A stretch of DNA of 64,000 nt from an uncultured Lachnospira sp. (GCA_910589305.1 CAJUTV010000006.1:124001-188000); one strand, 5' to 3'; counted from the first letter of the stretch, positions 1 through 9,661 are shown. A program made the numbers and translations. The notes: a model not told the origin generated them from the letters alone.

Positions 1-262
1 CCTCCTCATATCAAATGAATATTCATAATCCACTTTGTTGCTTGCTCATAACCTCATTGCCGCTTTGTGACATTTTTTAACTGAAAACGCAATTCTTCCC
101 TAATAAGGTTAATCTCTTTTTATTGTTATTATATTACATTTTGCAATTTAGCAAAATATTTATTTGAACTTATATTATACATTTTATATCGTATATTTTT
201 ATATTATTAATATATATAATCAATATAAATATATTATATTGTCCAAAAAATTAATAAAAATA
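1..262. other. Intergenic, AT-rich, with a decayed palindromic-repeat fragment
   Basis: No gene is seen. Positions 20-60 resemble the reverse orientation of the dispersed palindromic repeat (words like CATAATCC, TTGCTTGCTCATAACCTCAT) found in better form near 3.65 kb and 48.5 kb. Positions 120-262 are almost pure A+T. The first bases (CCTCCTCAT) read on the minus strand as ATGAGGAGG, which could be the ribosome site of a gene beyond the left edge. Confidence 0.4.
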
Positions 263-2047
263 CTACACTTTATTTATCTCGCCTTTTGTAATGGTTTTTA
301 TAACCATATCTAAAAACTGCTGTCTATCTGGTATAGCTATTTCGTACATGGTATTATTTTGAGTATTCCACAACACGCCCTTTTCCAAATCCAAAGCTAT
401 CATATAGCAGGCACATTGCAGAAAATGCTCATGGCTAAGCTGTGAAACAAATTTTAATTCATATACAACATTATCTTTTAAGACATCTATTCTGCCTCTT
501 ATGTTGTATGTTTCGCCGCGTTTATCTCTAAATTCAATAAAACATTCCTTTTGAACTTCCTCATCAGGAGTAAAAATGCTTTTTAAACGATTATATATGT
601 TGTTGGCTTGTTCTTTTGTTACAAAAGGTCTTTGTACTTGTGTTACATATCTATCCTGATACGTTTCATATGCTGTAAGATAAAGTATTTTATCATCAAG
701 TGTCATATCTTCTTTAATCGATAAGCGCGGTCTATCACTATGTATATCTTGAGCATATTCTATTTCACTGTCTATATCATAATTTTTAAAAAAACTAGCT
801 TCCTGATATATGCCAATACAAGGCGATAAGTCTATCATTCCATCATTATTTTTTATATAAATGGTTTCATGGTTTTTTAAATGTACTCTCTTTGTTTTTA
901 ACAGCTTATAACATTCCTCTACATCTTCTTTATACTTAAAATCAAACATTTCAGATATGTAAAACGGTCTAATAAAACGATTTTTTGTCAACGGTTTTAT
1001 AGATAATGTTTCATCCGATAAAGGGGTATATTGACCGCTTTGTGCAAAAATAATTTTTTCTTTTCCGCGACTTGCTGCTACACAAAAGATATTTCTTAAA
1101 ATTTCATAATTGACCATTGGCTTATTAATTCTTAACTGCCAATATTCTTCTGTAAAATCAAACACTACACATATCTTGCGTTCAAGCCCTTTACTGCTGT
1201 CATACGTTGTAAAAATAGCAATATCATTTGATGAAAAAAGATTTCTTCTGTCTTCATCTACAATACTTGCATAGACTGTATTTTTATTAAATATATCTTT
1301 ATAATTTTTCTCAAGTTGGTTTAAAACAGTTGTCATATCTCCTGTTCTTGAGCCAAGACAAAGAATATCTGCGGGATTTTGGTTTGCAAGAAATTCTATA
1401 ATTTTATTAAGCGGCATATGTTCCACAGAACAGCTCTTATTTACTCCAACAATATCCTTTTCCCAAATATTTCCTAACTGTGCGGCAATACCCGAAGAAA
1501 GCCGGAAACATTGTGTAAAATGCAAAAGGGTATATTCTCCTAAAAACTCTTGGATAAATTTAAGAACATCTAACGTTGTTTTGTCATATATCTTTTGCTT
1601 CATATCACCAACTGCTATAATTTGCATATCAGCATTTTGTTCTTTAATATATAAAAGCATTTCTGCAATTTCCTGCTCAATATCCTGATATTCATCAAGA
1701 ACTAACATATCATAATTTGCAAGCGTTGGTTTTTGTCTATTAAATTCTTGTATTGAATCAGAAGCACTTGTTTTAATACGCATTCTACATAAAATCATAT
1801 AAGCAAATCCATGATAATTTTGAACACATACATTGTTTGCCTTGATTTTTGCTTTTGCATCGATTTTTAAAAGCCTATTATATGTCAAATAAAGTATTTT
1901 TTTGTCGCAAAATTCATTGCACAATGCTTGTATGGCTGTCGTCTTTCCGCTTCCAATACAGGCATCAACTAAAATATTTTTTCCTTGTTTTGCTGTTTTT
2001 ATAAATTCCATCTGTTCATTGGATAAATCATTTATTGATATGTTCAT
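263..2047 (-). CDS. UvrD/Rep-like superfamily 1 helicase fused to a PD-(D/E)XK nuclease domain
   Basis: Predicted ATP-dependent DNA helicase with a C-terminal RecB/Cas4-like nuclease. Seen: Walker A GSGKTT at about residues 32-37, Walker B LDEYQD at 117-122 (the SF1 DEXQD box), a motif V-like segment TTYDSSKGLE near 290, and a motif VI-like VAASRGKEK near 330. The last 80 residues carry GRIDVL, then YELKF, then HFLQCACYM, which fits the D...ExK...QxxxY pattern of PD-(D/E)XK nucleases. At 594 residues it is shorter than AddA/RecB and lacks AddAB partners nearby. The start is ATG with AAGGA about 12 nt upstream. Family knowledge suggests DNA repair or phage defence; the choice between them is inference. 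It stands alone. Confidence 0.8.
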   Translation of the reverse strand: MNISINDLSNEQMEFIKTAKQGKNILVDACIGSGKTTAIQALCNEFCDKKILYLTYNRLLKIDAKAKIKANNVCVQNYHGFAYMILCRMRIKTSASDSIQEFNRQKPTLANYDMLVLDEYQDIEQEIAEMLLYIKEQNADMQIIAVGDMKQKIYDKTTLDVLKFIQEFLGEYTLLHFTQCFRLSSGIAAQLGNIWEKDIVGVNKSCSVEHMPLNKIIEFLANQNPADILCLGSRTGDMTTVLNQLEKNYKDIFNKNTVYASIVDEDRRNLFSSNDIAIFTTYDSSKGLERKICVVFDFTEEYWQLRINKPMVNYEILRNIFCVAASRGKEKIIFAQSGQYTPLSDETLSIKPLTKNRFIRPFYISEMFDFKYKEDVEECYKLLKTKRVHLKNHETIYIKNNDGMIDLSPCIGIYQEASFFKNYDIDSEIEYAQDIHSDRPRLSIKEDMTLDDKILYLTAYETYQDRYVTQVQRPFVTKEQANNIYNRLKSIFTPDEEVQKECFIEFRDKRGETYNIRGRIDVLKDNVVYELKFVSQLSHEHFLQCACYMIALDLEKGVLWNTQNNTMYEIAIPDRQQFLDMVIKTITKGEINKV

Positions 2048-2484
2048 CTGTTTGCATTAATCCTTACATAATAATTTTTGATTGATAAATTATAGCATAT
2101 TCCTTTATTTATGTATATTTATTTAAAATACTTTATTATTTGAACCTCATTAAGAAAGCCCTCCCTTCAATATTACACAAACATAAGTGAGAGGACTTGC
2201 GTTGTCATAGCAGTTAGATAATTTGAACAATCAGCACAGCAGATTGCAAATATCTGCTTTCACTTAAAAATATCAATATATCTATTTATCGTGCTTATTA
2301 TTTAAAAAATCCATGTACTATTACTATTGACTTTTCTTTTAATAATTTTTATTATTAAAATTATTAATTTTAAAATATTTATCAAAATTTCTATTTTCAT
2401 TGAATAAATCAAGCAAATATTTATAATTGTTTCACTACTTGCTATTCATTGAATGTATGAATCAAACAAAAATGGGAGATTATT
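2048..2484. other. Intergenic with one diverged palindromic-repeat copy
   Basis: Divergent promoter region between the helicase and the methyltransferase. Positions about 2155-2265 match the dispersed repeat (GCATAAGTG...GGACTTGCGTT words) in diverged form: AACATAAGTGAGAGGACTTG, then a run comparable to the A8 copy at 48.5 kb. Positions 2270-2460 are A+T-rich without a recognisable gene. The GGGAG just before 2485 is the ribosome site of the next gene. Confidence 0.5.
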
Positions 2485-3609
2485 ATGGAAACAAACATGT
2501 TATCTGCTGCAATTAATAAAGTAAAATCAAGTATGAAATATGATAAAATTATCGTTTTAACCGAACATTGTACCAACGATAATGAGGTGGACTATATTGA
2601 AATCAGTAAAAAATGCAAATATGCAAGTGAAGAATATAATTCTATCAAACAACAAATCAAATCGGCTGGCAAACAAGTTATTCTTATATCAGAACAAAAA
2701 TATATGATGATTGTAAATCGAATAATATGGGAATGTGAAAATGCATCAAGTCTTATTTATATTGACCTTGACAATCCTTATGAAGTTGAAGCGCCTGTTA
2801 CGGCTGCTGATAAACTGCTCTGGGACGTACAGGCAAATAAGGCAGATGAAGACGACCAAGCGATGATGTCTGGCTGGAATAACAGTTATAATAATCAACC
2901 ATTTACACAAGAAGAATTATTTGAATATGTCTCAGACAGCAAACTAAAGCTTGAACCTTATCTTAAAAGTGATACAGAAGTATTGGAAGTAGGGGTAGGC
3001 TCTGGTATGATAGCATTTGAGATTCTGCCAAATTGCAAATCATATGATGGTTGTGATATTTCTAATATTGTTCTTGACCGCCTTAGAACTCTATCTGAAA
3101 AGAAAAATATTACAAACTTAAATCTTTATCATTTAGGTGCTGATGAAATCAATAAAATTGGAAAACAATACGATATTATATTGATGAGTTCCGTTACTGA
3201 ATATTTTGGCGGTTACAATTATTTAAGAAATGTTGTACAAACTTGTATTGATACTTGCAAAACTTGCGGACATATTCTATTTGCAGATGTATTTGACCTT
3301 GATATGAAACAAGACTATGAATCTTCTATTATGGAATATGCTGCCGCTCACCCAGAATGTCACAATAAACGAGGGTTTACAAGAGAGTTATTTGTACCAA
3401 AAGCATACTGGCATGATTTAATATTTACCATGTCGGATATTGTCAATGTTGAAGTGACAAAGAAAATTGGCACTATTGATAATGAAATCAACAAATATCG
3501 TTATGATGTTATGATTACCGTAGACAAAGCAAATCATACGCTGCATGACAAAGCGATTTCTGACAAAAAACCAGTAAAAACTTTTTATGGAAAAAACTTT
3601 TTTCAATAA
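2485..3609 (+). CDS. Orphan class I SAM-dependent methyltransferase, NRPS/PKS-domain type
   Basis: Predicted S-adenosylmethionine-dependent methyltransferase. Seen: SAM motif I VLEVGVGSG at about residues 166-174, acidic motif II GCDIS near 188, and ILMSSVTEYF (motif IV region). The stretch SGWNNSYNNQPFTQEEL just before motif I resembles the pre-methyltransferase segment of methyltransferase domains embedded in nonribosomal peptide synthetases. The first 110 residues match nothing I recognise. At 374 residues it is longer than a bare methyltransferase fold. No NRPS, PKS or peptide precursor lies beside it, so the substrate is unknown. GGGAG lies 9 nt before the ATG. It is monocistronic, with a palindromic repeat directly downstream. 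Confidence 0.75.
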   Translation: METNMLSAAINKVKSSMKYDKIIVLTEHCTNDNEVDYIEISKKCKYASEEYNSIKQQIKSAGKQVILISEQKYMMIVNRIIWECENASSLIYIDLDNPYEVEAPVTAADKLLWDVQANKADEDDQAMMSGWNNSYNNQPFTQEELFEYVSDSKLKLEPYLKSDTEVLEVGVGSGMIAFEILPNCKSYDGCDISNIVLDRLRTLSEKKNITNLNLYHLGADEINKIGKQYDIILMSSVTEYFGGYNYLRNVVQTCIDTCKTCGHILFADVFDLDMKQDYESSIMEYAAAHPECHNKRGFTRELFVPKAYWHDLIFTMSDIVNVEVTKKIGTIDNEINKYRYDVMITVDKANHTLHDKAISDKKPVKTFYGKNFFQ

Positions 3610-3638
3610 ATAAAGCATTTTTTCTTTCAATAAGAGTT

Positions 3639-3745
3639 AAGCGGATATTCGCAATCCGCTACGCTACTTGCTTGGGTGTTTGACACCCTAACCTCATAGC
3701 TACTATCGTAGCTTTTCAGTGGGGGCTTCCTTGATGAGGTTAAAC
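3639..3745 (-). repeat. Dispersed palindromic repeat, well-conserved copy (A2)
   Basis: Positions 3639-3710 match the reverse complement of 48510-48580 with about three differences in 72 nt. Three hairpins are visible: GCGGAT/ATCCGC, GGGTGT-TTG-ACACCC and GCTAC-TATC-GTAGC. The tail TTCCTTGATGAGGTT recurs in other copies. It lies between two convergent genes and may also work as a terminator. Confidence 0.85.
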
Positions 3746-3783
3746 TGCTTAATATTCTTTATATTATATATTGATAATTGCTT

Positions 3784-4497
3784 TTAATTATATAATAATT
3801 TTTGTACAATAAATGAAGCAATATACATGCCGGCAGTTGCAGGAACAAACGCTGTAGAACCTGGAACTGCCTTTTTTTGCAATTTTTCATCTGCCTCTTC
3901 AATCACAGGCTTTATAGGCGCTTCCTTAGAATATAAAACAGTTTGGCTCTCAATCCCTCTTGCTCTCAATTCCCTGCGCATAACTTTTGCTAAAGGACAT
4001 ATGCTTGTTTTATAAATATCTGTAATTTCTAGTTGTGCAGCATCCATTTTATTTCCAGTTCCAAGACAACATATTAATGGCGTATGTGCTTGACTGCACT
4101 TTACAACAAGGTCAATTTTTGCTGTAACAGTATCAATTGCATCTACCACATAAGAATATTGGGAGAAATCAAATAAGCTGCTATGTTCTGGAAGATAAAA
4201 ACAGGGATATATATTCACTTGACATTTTGGATTAATATCATAAATTCGCTCACGCCATACATCAACTTTTAACCTTCCAACCGTACTGTGCAAAGCAATT
4301 ATTTGTCTGTTAATATTGCTTTGTGATACTGTATCATTATCAATAATATCAATTGTTCCTATCCCGCTTCTAGCAAGTGCCTCCAAAACATATCCGCCAA
4401 CTCCGCCAGCTCCAAACACTGCAATATGCGCATTTTGTAAAAGGTCTATTCCCTTCTGTCCAATTAACATTTTTGTTCTGCTAAATTCCTTTGACAT
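3784..4497 (-). CDS. tcdA: ThiF/E1-like tRNA threonylcarbamoyladenosine dehydratase family protein
   Basis: Family role: ATP-dependent cyclisation of t6A37 in tRNA to ct6A. Seen: nucleotide-binding GAGGVGGYV at about residues 29-37, the E1-family D and R residues in IIDNDTVSQSNINRQ, and CCLGTGNKMD, typical of the TcdA/YgdL branch. The C-terminus GSTAFVPATAGMYIASFIVQKLL is the hydrophobic tail of this family. The length of 237 residues is normal. AAAGG precedes the ATG by 8 nt. No CsdAE partner is adjacent, as is usual in Firmicutes. A related E1-like enzyme cannot be fully excluded, but the C-terminal motif makes TcdA the best call. Confidence 0.85.
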   Translation of the reverse strand: MSKEFSRTKMLIGQKGIDLLQNAHIAVFGAGGVGGYVLEALARSGIGTIDIIDNDTVSQSNINRQIIALHSTVGRLKVDVWRERIYDINPKCQVNIYPCFYLPEHSSLFDFSQYSYVVDAIDTVTAKIDLVVKCSQAHTPLICCLGTGNKMDAAQLEITDIYKTSICPLAKVMRRELRARGIESQTVLYSKEAPIKPVIEEADEKLQKKAVPGSTAFVPATAGMYIASFIVQKLLYN

Positions 4498-4567
4498 ATT
4501 TTCAACCTTTATCTTCCTATTTTTATTGCAAAAAACTTTAAAATAAAAATCTTCCTAAGTATATTAT

Positions 4568-5398
4568 CTATTCTTCTTTATTATCAAAAAGCGTTAATTC
4601 TTTATATATTTCTTTTTCCGTTTGATATGCTGCAGTCTCTGGAATAAAATCCTTGCCAATCCGATAATCAATATTTGCTTTTCTTGCCTGTTCAAGTTGA
4701 TATTGACGTTTAATCTTATATGTTTTTTTATCTTTTATAAAATTAGCTCCTGTTTGATGAAAGCGAAACGGAATATTTTTTTCTACACACTGTCGCCTTA
4801 AATCTAAAATCCAATCATAATTGCAAGGTCTTGCCAATGCGCCTGATTCGCCGCCAACAGAAACCTCTTCAATGGAATGATTTAGATACATTGCAATATC
4901 TACTTTTTCTAATATTGGGGATACAATAATAGACTTGTGCTTGATGGGAAGTGAAAGAAAAATAGGCAGTCTATAATCTGCTCTGTCTTGATTTTCAACA
5001 GTACAGCCAATTAAAACATTATCATAACCATCGCCCCAGTCGGACGGCAGACATTGTTTTAATCGGTCTATCCTTTTTGTAAAAAAATAAAACCAGCAGT
5101 CTTTTCTAATTTTCATCATTCTCCAACATTCATCACGCCATTTATCGGCATCCGATAATAAAAAATCAGAAGTGAAACAAGTATATATTATTTTACCAGA
5201 AGAAATTTTATAATCTCCATTTCTTTTTTTCTTTAAAGGCAAATCAAAACAAGCATTTTTATGGCATAGACTGCTGTCTGCAATACTGCCATATAATTCA
5301 TCTTGACGATAAACATAACAATATTTACAGCCTGAACTTATTTTTGTACATCCATGCCAAGGATTCCAATCTGCATATATATCTTTTAACCGACTCAT
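4568..5398 (-). CDS. DUF5131 / phage Gp37-Gp68 family protein
   Basis: The N-terminus has WNPWHGC followed by a cysteine cluster C-x6-C-x2-C (GCTKISSGCKYCY), the hallmark of the DUF5131 (phage Gp37/Gp68) family, which is thought to be related to radical-SAM-type iron-sulfur proteins. Further family features seen: FTSDF, ENQ-type spacing, and VSVGGESGALARP near residues 175-190. The C-terminal 40 residues are charged. Length is 276 residues. AAGGA lies 7 nt before the ATG. The function is not known to me. The family occurs in phages, but nothing else phage-like is adjacent. Confidence 0.8.
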   Translation of the reverse strand: MSRLKDIYADWNPWHGCTKISSGCKYCYVYRQDELYGSIADSSLCHKNACFDLPLKKKRNGDYKISSGKIIYTCFTSDFLLSDADKWRDECWRMMKIRKDCWFYFFTKRIDRLKQCLPSDWGDGYDNVLIGCTVENQDRADYRLPIFLSLPIKHKSIIVSPILEKVDIAMYLNHSIEEVSVGGESGALARPCNYDWILDLRRQCVEKNIPFRFHQTGANFIKDKKTYKIKRQYQLEQARKANIDYRIGKDFIPETAAYQTEKEIYKELTLFDNKEE

Positions 5399-5534
5399 AA
5401 TAAAATCCTTTTTTGTTCATTTATATTGTATCTCTTAACACTACTGTCTATACGGTTTCTTACACGTTTTAGTTTACAAGATTTCTGTTATGATTACAAT
5501 CCTAAATTCTAAGAAATGATATTCTATAACCAAC

Positions 5535-7742
5535 TTACAGTCTTGAGGAATTTCCTAGATATTTATTTAATATTGCCATCAATATTTTAAAATCTAATGG
5601 TTTTGCAATATGCTCATCCATACCTGCTCTTTTTGCTGCTCTTATATCATCTGCAAACGCATGAGCAGTCATGGCAACTATTGGGATATTTTTATAATAA
5701 TTTCCCGACAGCGACCGAATTGCTTTTGCTGCTGCATAACCATCCATTACAGGCATTTTTATGTCCATAAGAATAATATTGTAGTAATCTTTTTGAGTAT
5801 TTGTTATAATATCTACTGCCTCTTGTCCATTTTTAGCATAATCAATATGTACCCCTGTTGATTTAAGAATTTCTCCTAGAACTTCCGCATTAAACTCATT
5901 GTCTTCCACAATCAACATATATTTGTCACTAAAATCTTTTTCTGAATAGATTTGTAGAAAATTATCACTTGGAGTTTCATTACTTTGGTATATATCTTTT
6001 AAAACTTGTTGAGTATTCATTTGTATAATATCAGAATGAATATCTGTTTCTAAAGTTATCAATCTCCTATCCTTACTATCATCCAATATTTCTTGAAATT
6101 CCAAAAATATAGTAATAATAAATTTTGTTCCGACATCAATTTTACTTTCTACTTGAATATCTCCATTCATCATCTCAACAATGTTTTTGACAATAGGCAT
6201 TCCTAAACCTGTACCTTTTATATGACTGATTCTGCTGTCATTTGCTCTCTCAAAAGGAACAAACAAATCCTTTAAATACTCCTGCGTCATACCAATTCCA
6301 TTATCTTGTACAATAATTTCATAACAGCCAATTCTATTTTTATTTGTATTTTTTTCTGTTATGTACAAATCAATATTTCCTTCATCAAATGTATACTTAA
6401 TAGCATTGCTTATCAAATTCATAAAAACTTGTATTAATTTTTCTCTGTCTCCTATCACTTCTCTATGAACAACATCACTAATATTAACGGATAAAATATG
6501 ACCTTTTTCCCGAATTAACGGTTTTGACAAAGAGGCAATTTCATTAATCAAATCAATAATATTAAATTTATCATTATTTAATCCCATCTTGCCTGATTCA
6601 ATCTTACTCATATCAAGTACATTATTAACTAAATTTAACAAATGTTTTGAGGACAATAAAATTTTTTCTAAACAATTTGATACATTTTCTTTATCATCAG
6701 TATTACCATATGCAATTTCAGCCATTCCAATAATAATATTCATTGGTGTGCGAATATCATGGCTCATATTGGACAAAAATTTTGTTTTTGCATCATTGGC
6801 TTTATTCGCTGTTTCATAAGCCTGCTTTAAAGCCTCATGTGTTTCCATCTGCTCCTTTATAGCCCTAATTTTATTATTTTTAGAAGCAATGATTTTATAT
6901 AATATTATTGTAATAACGCTTGCAAAAAAAAGTTCTGTCATAATTTCTATAACAATAACATATAAAGGTATCCATCCTTTTTTTGGCGCAATATTTAAAA
7001 TCCAATCTCTTCTATACACATTAATCTTTGCATTGACACTATCTATCTTTTGTTTTTCTGTTATATTTGAATTTATCAAAGTCTTTTTATTATTTTCATC
7101 AAAATAGAATAATTCATAATTATATTTTTCTTTTGTCAAATTAGTTAATCCTGTATAACTAAAAATATCTGAAATTTTTAAAACAACTGTTGTAAATCCC
7201 CAAAGTTCACCACTTTTATAATATACAGGCGTTCTTAATATAATTCCTTCTTCTGTTTGAATAAAATTAAGTAAACTGGAAATAATTGTTCTTTGTGATT
7301 TCTTTGAAAATAAATAGTCTTCATTATTTTCGATGTCATCTAATGTATGATTGCTGTATATTATATCATTTTTATTCATATGATATACATGTTTTATATT
7401 ATTCTTCTCCACTATCTCTAAAACATATATAGCTGATTGTTTAGAAATCATCTCATATAATTTATTTAAATCATCACTATATTTTAAGGGATTTTGAGCA
7501 ATACCTTTCATGGTCTCATCACTTTTCATCGTAATCCACAATTTCATTATTTCTGAAAGATAGACATAAATGGATACATTATTTTTTAATTGAATAACAG
7601 CACTAGAAGCTTCTGTACTTAATAATTTTTTGGCATTATTAATATATACTATATTGCTTACTACAACTAAAGCTTGTAAAACTCCAAAACAAACCAAAAA
7701 ACAGACAATATAAATTTTCATCTTTAACAGTATTTTTTTCAT
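5535..7742 (-). CDS. Membrane hybrid sensor histidine kinase with C-terminal receiver
   Basis: Two-component hybrid kinase. Order: N-terminal transmembrane segment (about 8-30), extracytoplasmic sensor domain (to about 255), second transmembrane segment (about 263-285), HisKA with SHDIRTP and phosphoacceptor His at about 328, HATPase with N and G boxes (ISNAIKY, DNGIG, GTGLGM), and a receiver domain with Asp at about 660 (LMDIKMPVMDG) and conserved Lys in HIAKP. The reading frame stays open upstream to 7835, but GAGGA sits 6 nt before the ATG at 7742, giving 735 residues. The upstream 90 nt is a copy of the leader repeat. No cognate output regulator is adjacent, so phosphorelay to a distant partner is inferred. 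Confidence 0.9.
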   Translation of the reverse strand: MKKILLKMKIYIVCFLVCFGVLQALVVVSNIVYINNAKKLLSTEASSAVIQLKNNVSIYVYLSEIMKLWITMKSDETMKGIAQNPLKYSDDLNKLYEMISKQSAIYVLEIVEKNNIKHVYHMNKNDIIYSNHTLDDIENNEDYLFSKKSQRTIISSLLNFIQTEEGIILRTPVYYKSGELWGFTTVVLKISDIFSYTGLTNLTKEKYNYELFYFDENNKKTLINSNITEKQKIDSVNAKINVYRRDWILNIAPKKGWIPLYVIVIEIMTELFFASVITIILYKIIASKNNKIRAIKEQMETHEALKQAYETANKANDAKTKFLSNMSHDIRTPMNIIIGMAEIAYGNTDDKENVSNCLEKILLSSKHLLNLVNNVLDMSKIESGKMGLNNDKFNIIDLINEIASLSKPLIREKGHILSVNISDVVHREVIGDREKLIQVFMNLISNAIKYTFDEGNIDLYITEKNTNKNRIGCYEIIVQDNGIGMTQEYLKDLFVPFERANDSRISHIKGTGLGMPIVKNIVEMMNGDIQVESKIDVGTKFIITIFLEFQEILDDSKDRRLITLETDIHSDIIQMNTQQVLKDIYQSNETPSDNFLQIYSEKDFSDKYMLIVEDNEFNAEVLGEILKSTGVHIDYAKNGQEAVDIITNTQKDYYNIILMDIKMPVMDGYAAAKAIRSLSGNYYKNIPIVAMTAHAFADDIRAAKRAGMDEHIAKPLDFKILMAILNKYLGNSSRL

Positions 7743-7744
7743 GA

Positions 7745-7866
7745 TTTTCCTCATTTCTGCGCTGCTTTTGCACAAAGTTTTGCACAAAGAACTAAAAGTT
7801 CTTACAGGTTTGTGGCAAGCTGCGCGCAGACACAAATCCTCGATTAAAAATTTTAATTTACGACAA
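7745..7866 (-). promoter_or_regulatory. Leader repeat copy L1 upstream of the hybrid kinase
   Basis: Read on the minus strand this holds an A+T palindrome (ATTAAAATTTTTAAT), then TTTGTG-TCTGCGCGCAGCTTGC-CACAAA, then GAACTTTTAGTTC followed by TTTGTGCAAAA twice (a 12-nt tandem duplication), then GCAGCGCAGAAATGAGGA, which supplies the ribosome site. CACAAA can pair either with the upstream TTTGTG or with a downstream TTTGTG, and TCTGCGC can pair with GCGCAGA next to the ribosome site. Near-identical leaders precede genes at 14683, 42582 and 50299. Confidence 0.7.
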
Positions 7867-8075
7867 TAAAATCATCGCAAAACTTGAACTCCATTATTTT
7901 CAATCTTATAAAACCTTTTCACGACACCATACATTCCTACTATAAAATATATCACTCTTGAGCCATATATTCTACGATTGATTGAAAAAAAATAAATTTA
8001 TATTGTTATTTTATTTTTATTATTGTAAAATATTTATAGTTAATCAATATTATTAAGAACGGGAGGTTTTACATA

Positions 8076-8387
8076 ATGTATATAGTAAATACTGAAAATA
8101 TACCTGGAAAAAATTATGAAGCTTTAGGACTTGTTACAGGGTGTTGTATTATGTGTAAAAATGTGGGAAAAGATATCGGTGCTTCCTTTAGGAATTTAGT
8201 AGGCGGAGAAATGAAAGCATATGTACAGCTTATGGAAGAATCAAAAGATACAGCAATCAATCATATGATTGAGAAAGCTCAAACAATGGGCGCAGATGCC
8301 ATTGTTAATGTGCGTTTTTCATCAACCACCATCGTAGCTGGCGGAGCAGAAATCTTAGTATCTGGAACAGCAGTAAAATTTATATAA
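8076..8387 (+). CDS. YbjQ/UPF0145 family protein
   Basis: Small cytoplasmic protein of the YbjQ (DUF74, UPF0145) family, which forms pentamers; its function is not established. Seen: GLVTGCCIMCKNVGKDIGA at about residues 19-37, the central GGE(M)KAY, and the C-terminal ADAIVNVRF...GTAV, all family landmarks. The full family length of about 103 residues is present. GGGAGG lies 8 nt before the ATG. It is monocistronic and ends at a bidirectional terminator shared with the convergent YitT gene. Confidence 0.88.
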   Translation: MYIVNTENIPGKNYEALGLVTGCCIMCKNVGKDIGASFRNLVGGEMKAYVQLMEESKDTAINHMIEKAQTMGADAIVNVRFSSTTIVAGGAEILVSGTAVKFI

Positions 8388-8450
8388 ACAACCTCAATCA
8401 ATATTGAATTTATTGTAACACTTAATAATAAAAAATTGATATAGTCAAAA

Positions 8451-8491
8451 TTGCAAGTATACTCTTCTTTCTAAAAAGAGCATACTTGCAA
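8451..8491. terminator. Bidirectional terminator hairpin
   Basis: Inverted repeat with 16-nt arms (TTGCAAGTATACTCTT at 8451-8466 against AAGAGCATACTTGCAA at 8476-8491, one mismatch), lying between the convergent ybjQ-like and yitT-like genes. Confidence 0.75.
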
Positions 8492-8568
8492 CAATTTTGG
8501 TAAATCATTTTATATTTACTTCTTAATATCAATGTAATCAATTTTATTTGAAGTCTTTTATTTGTTTT

Positions 8569-9471
8569 CTAATCATTTAATTGCTTTTTTGGCACTCTTT
8601 TTATTTGCTTAAATCCTTCTCCAAACACTTGACTTGTTTCAGTAAACATAATAAAGGCATTGCTATCCACTTCATGTATTGCATTATTTACAATATAAGA
8701 CTGAGAAACAGAACATGCACACAACAAGACATCTTTATTTTCTAATGTATAAGAACCTACTCCATTCATTATTGTGGAGCCTCTTCCTGTTATTTCTGAT
8801 ATTCTTTTTGCAACCAGTTCCCCTTTAACTGTAATTACAATAATCAATGTTCCTGCTCTTGTGCCATACATAATTTTATCAAGTACTAAAGAGGTCACAA
8901 ATGTTGCCAAAAGTCCATAAAGAACTGCATCGATACTTCCAAATGCTGGCCATCCAAGCATAATAATAAATAAATCCACTACCATTGTCATTACACCAAT
9001 AGAAAGATGTGGTTTTAATACATTGATTGTCATTGTCAAAAGGTCAATTCCACCTGAAGAACTGCCTCGCATAAAGAATATTGCCATTCCAGAACCCATA
9101 AATATACCTGAATAGAGTGCTGCCATAAATGGTGAACCTGTATATGTTGGTGTAAACGGAAATATAACATCTAGGACAAACGTTGATATAATCATTGTTC
9201 TTGCTGTTTTTAAAAGAAACTCTTTGCCAACAACTCGATAACTAATAATTACAAAAGGTATATTTAATAAAAAAGTCATAATACCTATTGGAAGCCCCCA
9301 AAGGTAATTCATCATAAGTGCAAGACCTGACAATCCTCCTAGCGCAAAATTTGCCATTTTTGCAAATGTATATACTCCTATTGCATAAAGAAAACTTCCA
9401 ACTATGTCAGCAAGCAAATCTAAAATAAATTTTTTGGCTGCTTTTTTTTCCAATTTTGATAACATACTCAA
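8569..9471 (-). CDS. YitT family membrane protein (DUF161 plus DUF2179)
   Basis: Integral membrane protein with about five to six hydrophobic segments (residues about 15-210) followed by a cytosolic DUF2179 domain (about 215-295, with GRGSTIMNGVGSYT and VDSNAFIMFTETSQVFGEGF). This two-part layout and the 300-residue length are typical of YitT proteins, whose transport role is not settled. The frame begins at TTG 9471, with AGGA 7 nt upstream; an in-frame ATG at 9465 is the alternative, but its spacing is long. It is monocistronic. Confidence 0.88.
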   Translation of the reverse strand: MSMLSKLEKKAAKKFILDLLADIVGSFLYAIGVYTFAKMANFALGGLSGLALMMNYLWGLPIGIMTFLLNIPFVIISYRVVGKEFLLKTARTMIISTFVLDVIFPFTPTYTGSPFMAALYSGIFMGSGMAIFFMRGSSSGGIDLLTMTINVLKPHLSIGVMTMVVDLFIIMLGWPAFGSIDAVLYGLLATFVTSLVLDKIMYGTRAGTLIIVITVKGELVAKRISEITGRGSTIMNGVGSYTLENKDVLLCACSVSQSYIVNNAIHEVDSNAFIMFTETSQVFGEGFKQIKRVPKKQLND

Positions 9472-9661
9472 TACTTAATCCTCATGTCTTTCTATAATTT
9501 GCAAATGTCGGTTTTCAACTATAATCATTGTAAAATAGTTTAAATCATCACAAATATTACTTTCTTAGTATGTATAAATTTTACAATAATCATTCATAGA
9601 GATTACTCTTTACATAAAACATTTAAATATAATTTATCAGCACAATCTTATGATTGATTTC

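Noticed and set aside
4316..4546. Membrane-like open frame antisense to tcdA
   Set aside because: Antisense to a well-conserved gene with normal ribosome site; no start signal of its own.
7743..7835. N-terminal extension MCLRAACHK... on the hybrid kinase, with a like extension on the glycosidase (50300-50380)
   Set aside because: The extension comes from the leader repeat. Both genes have GAGGA at normal spacing before the inner ATG, and the extension would place basic residues before a membrane segment in one and a cytosolic enzyme in the other.
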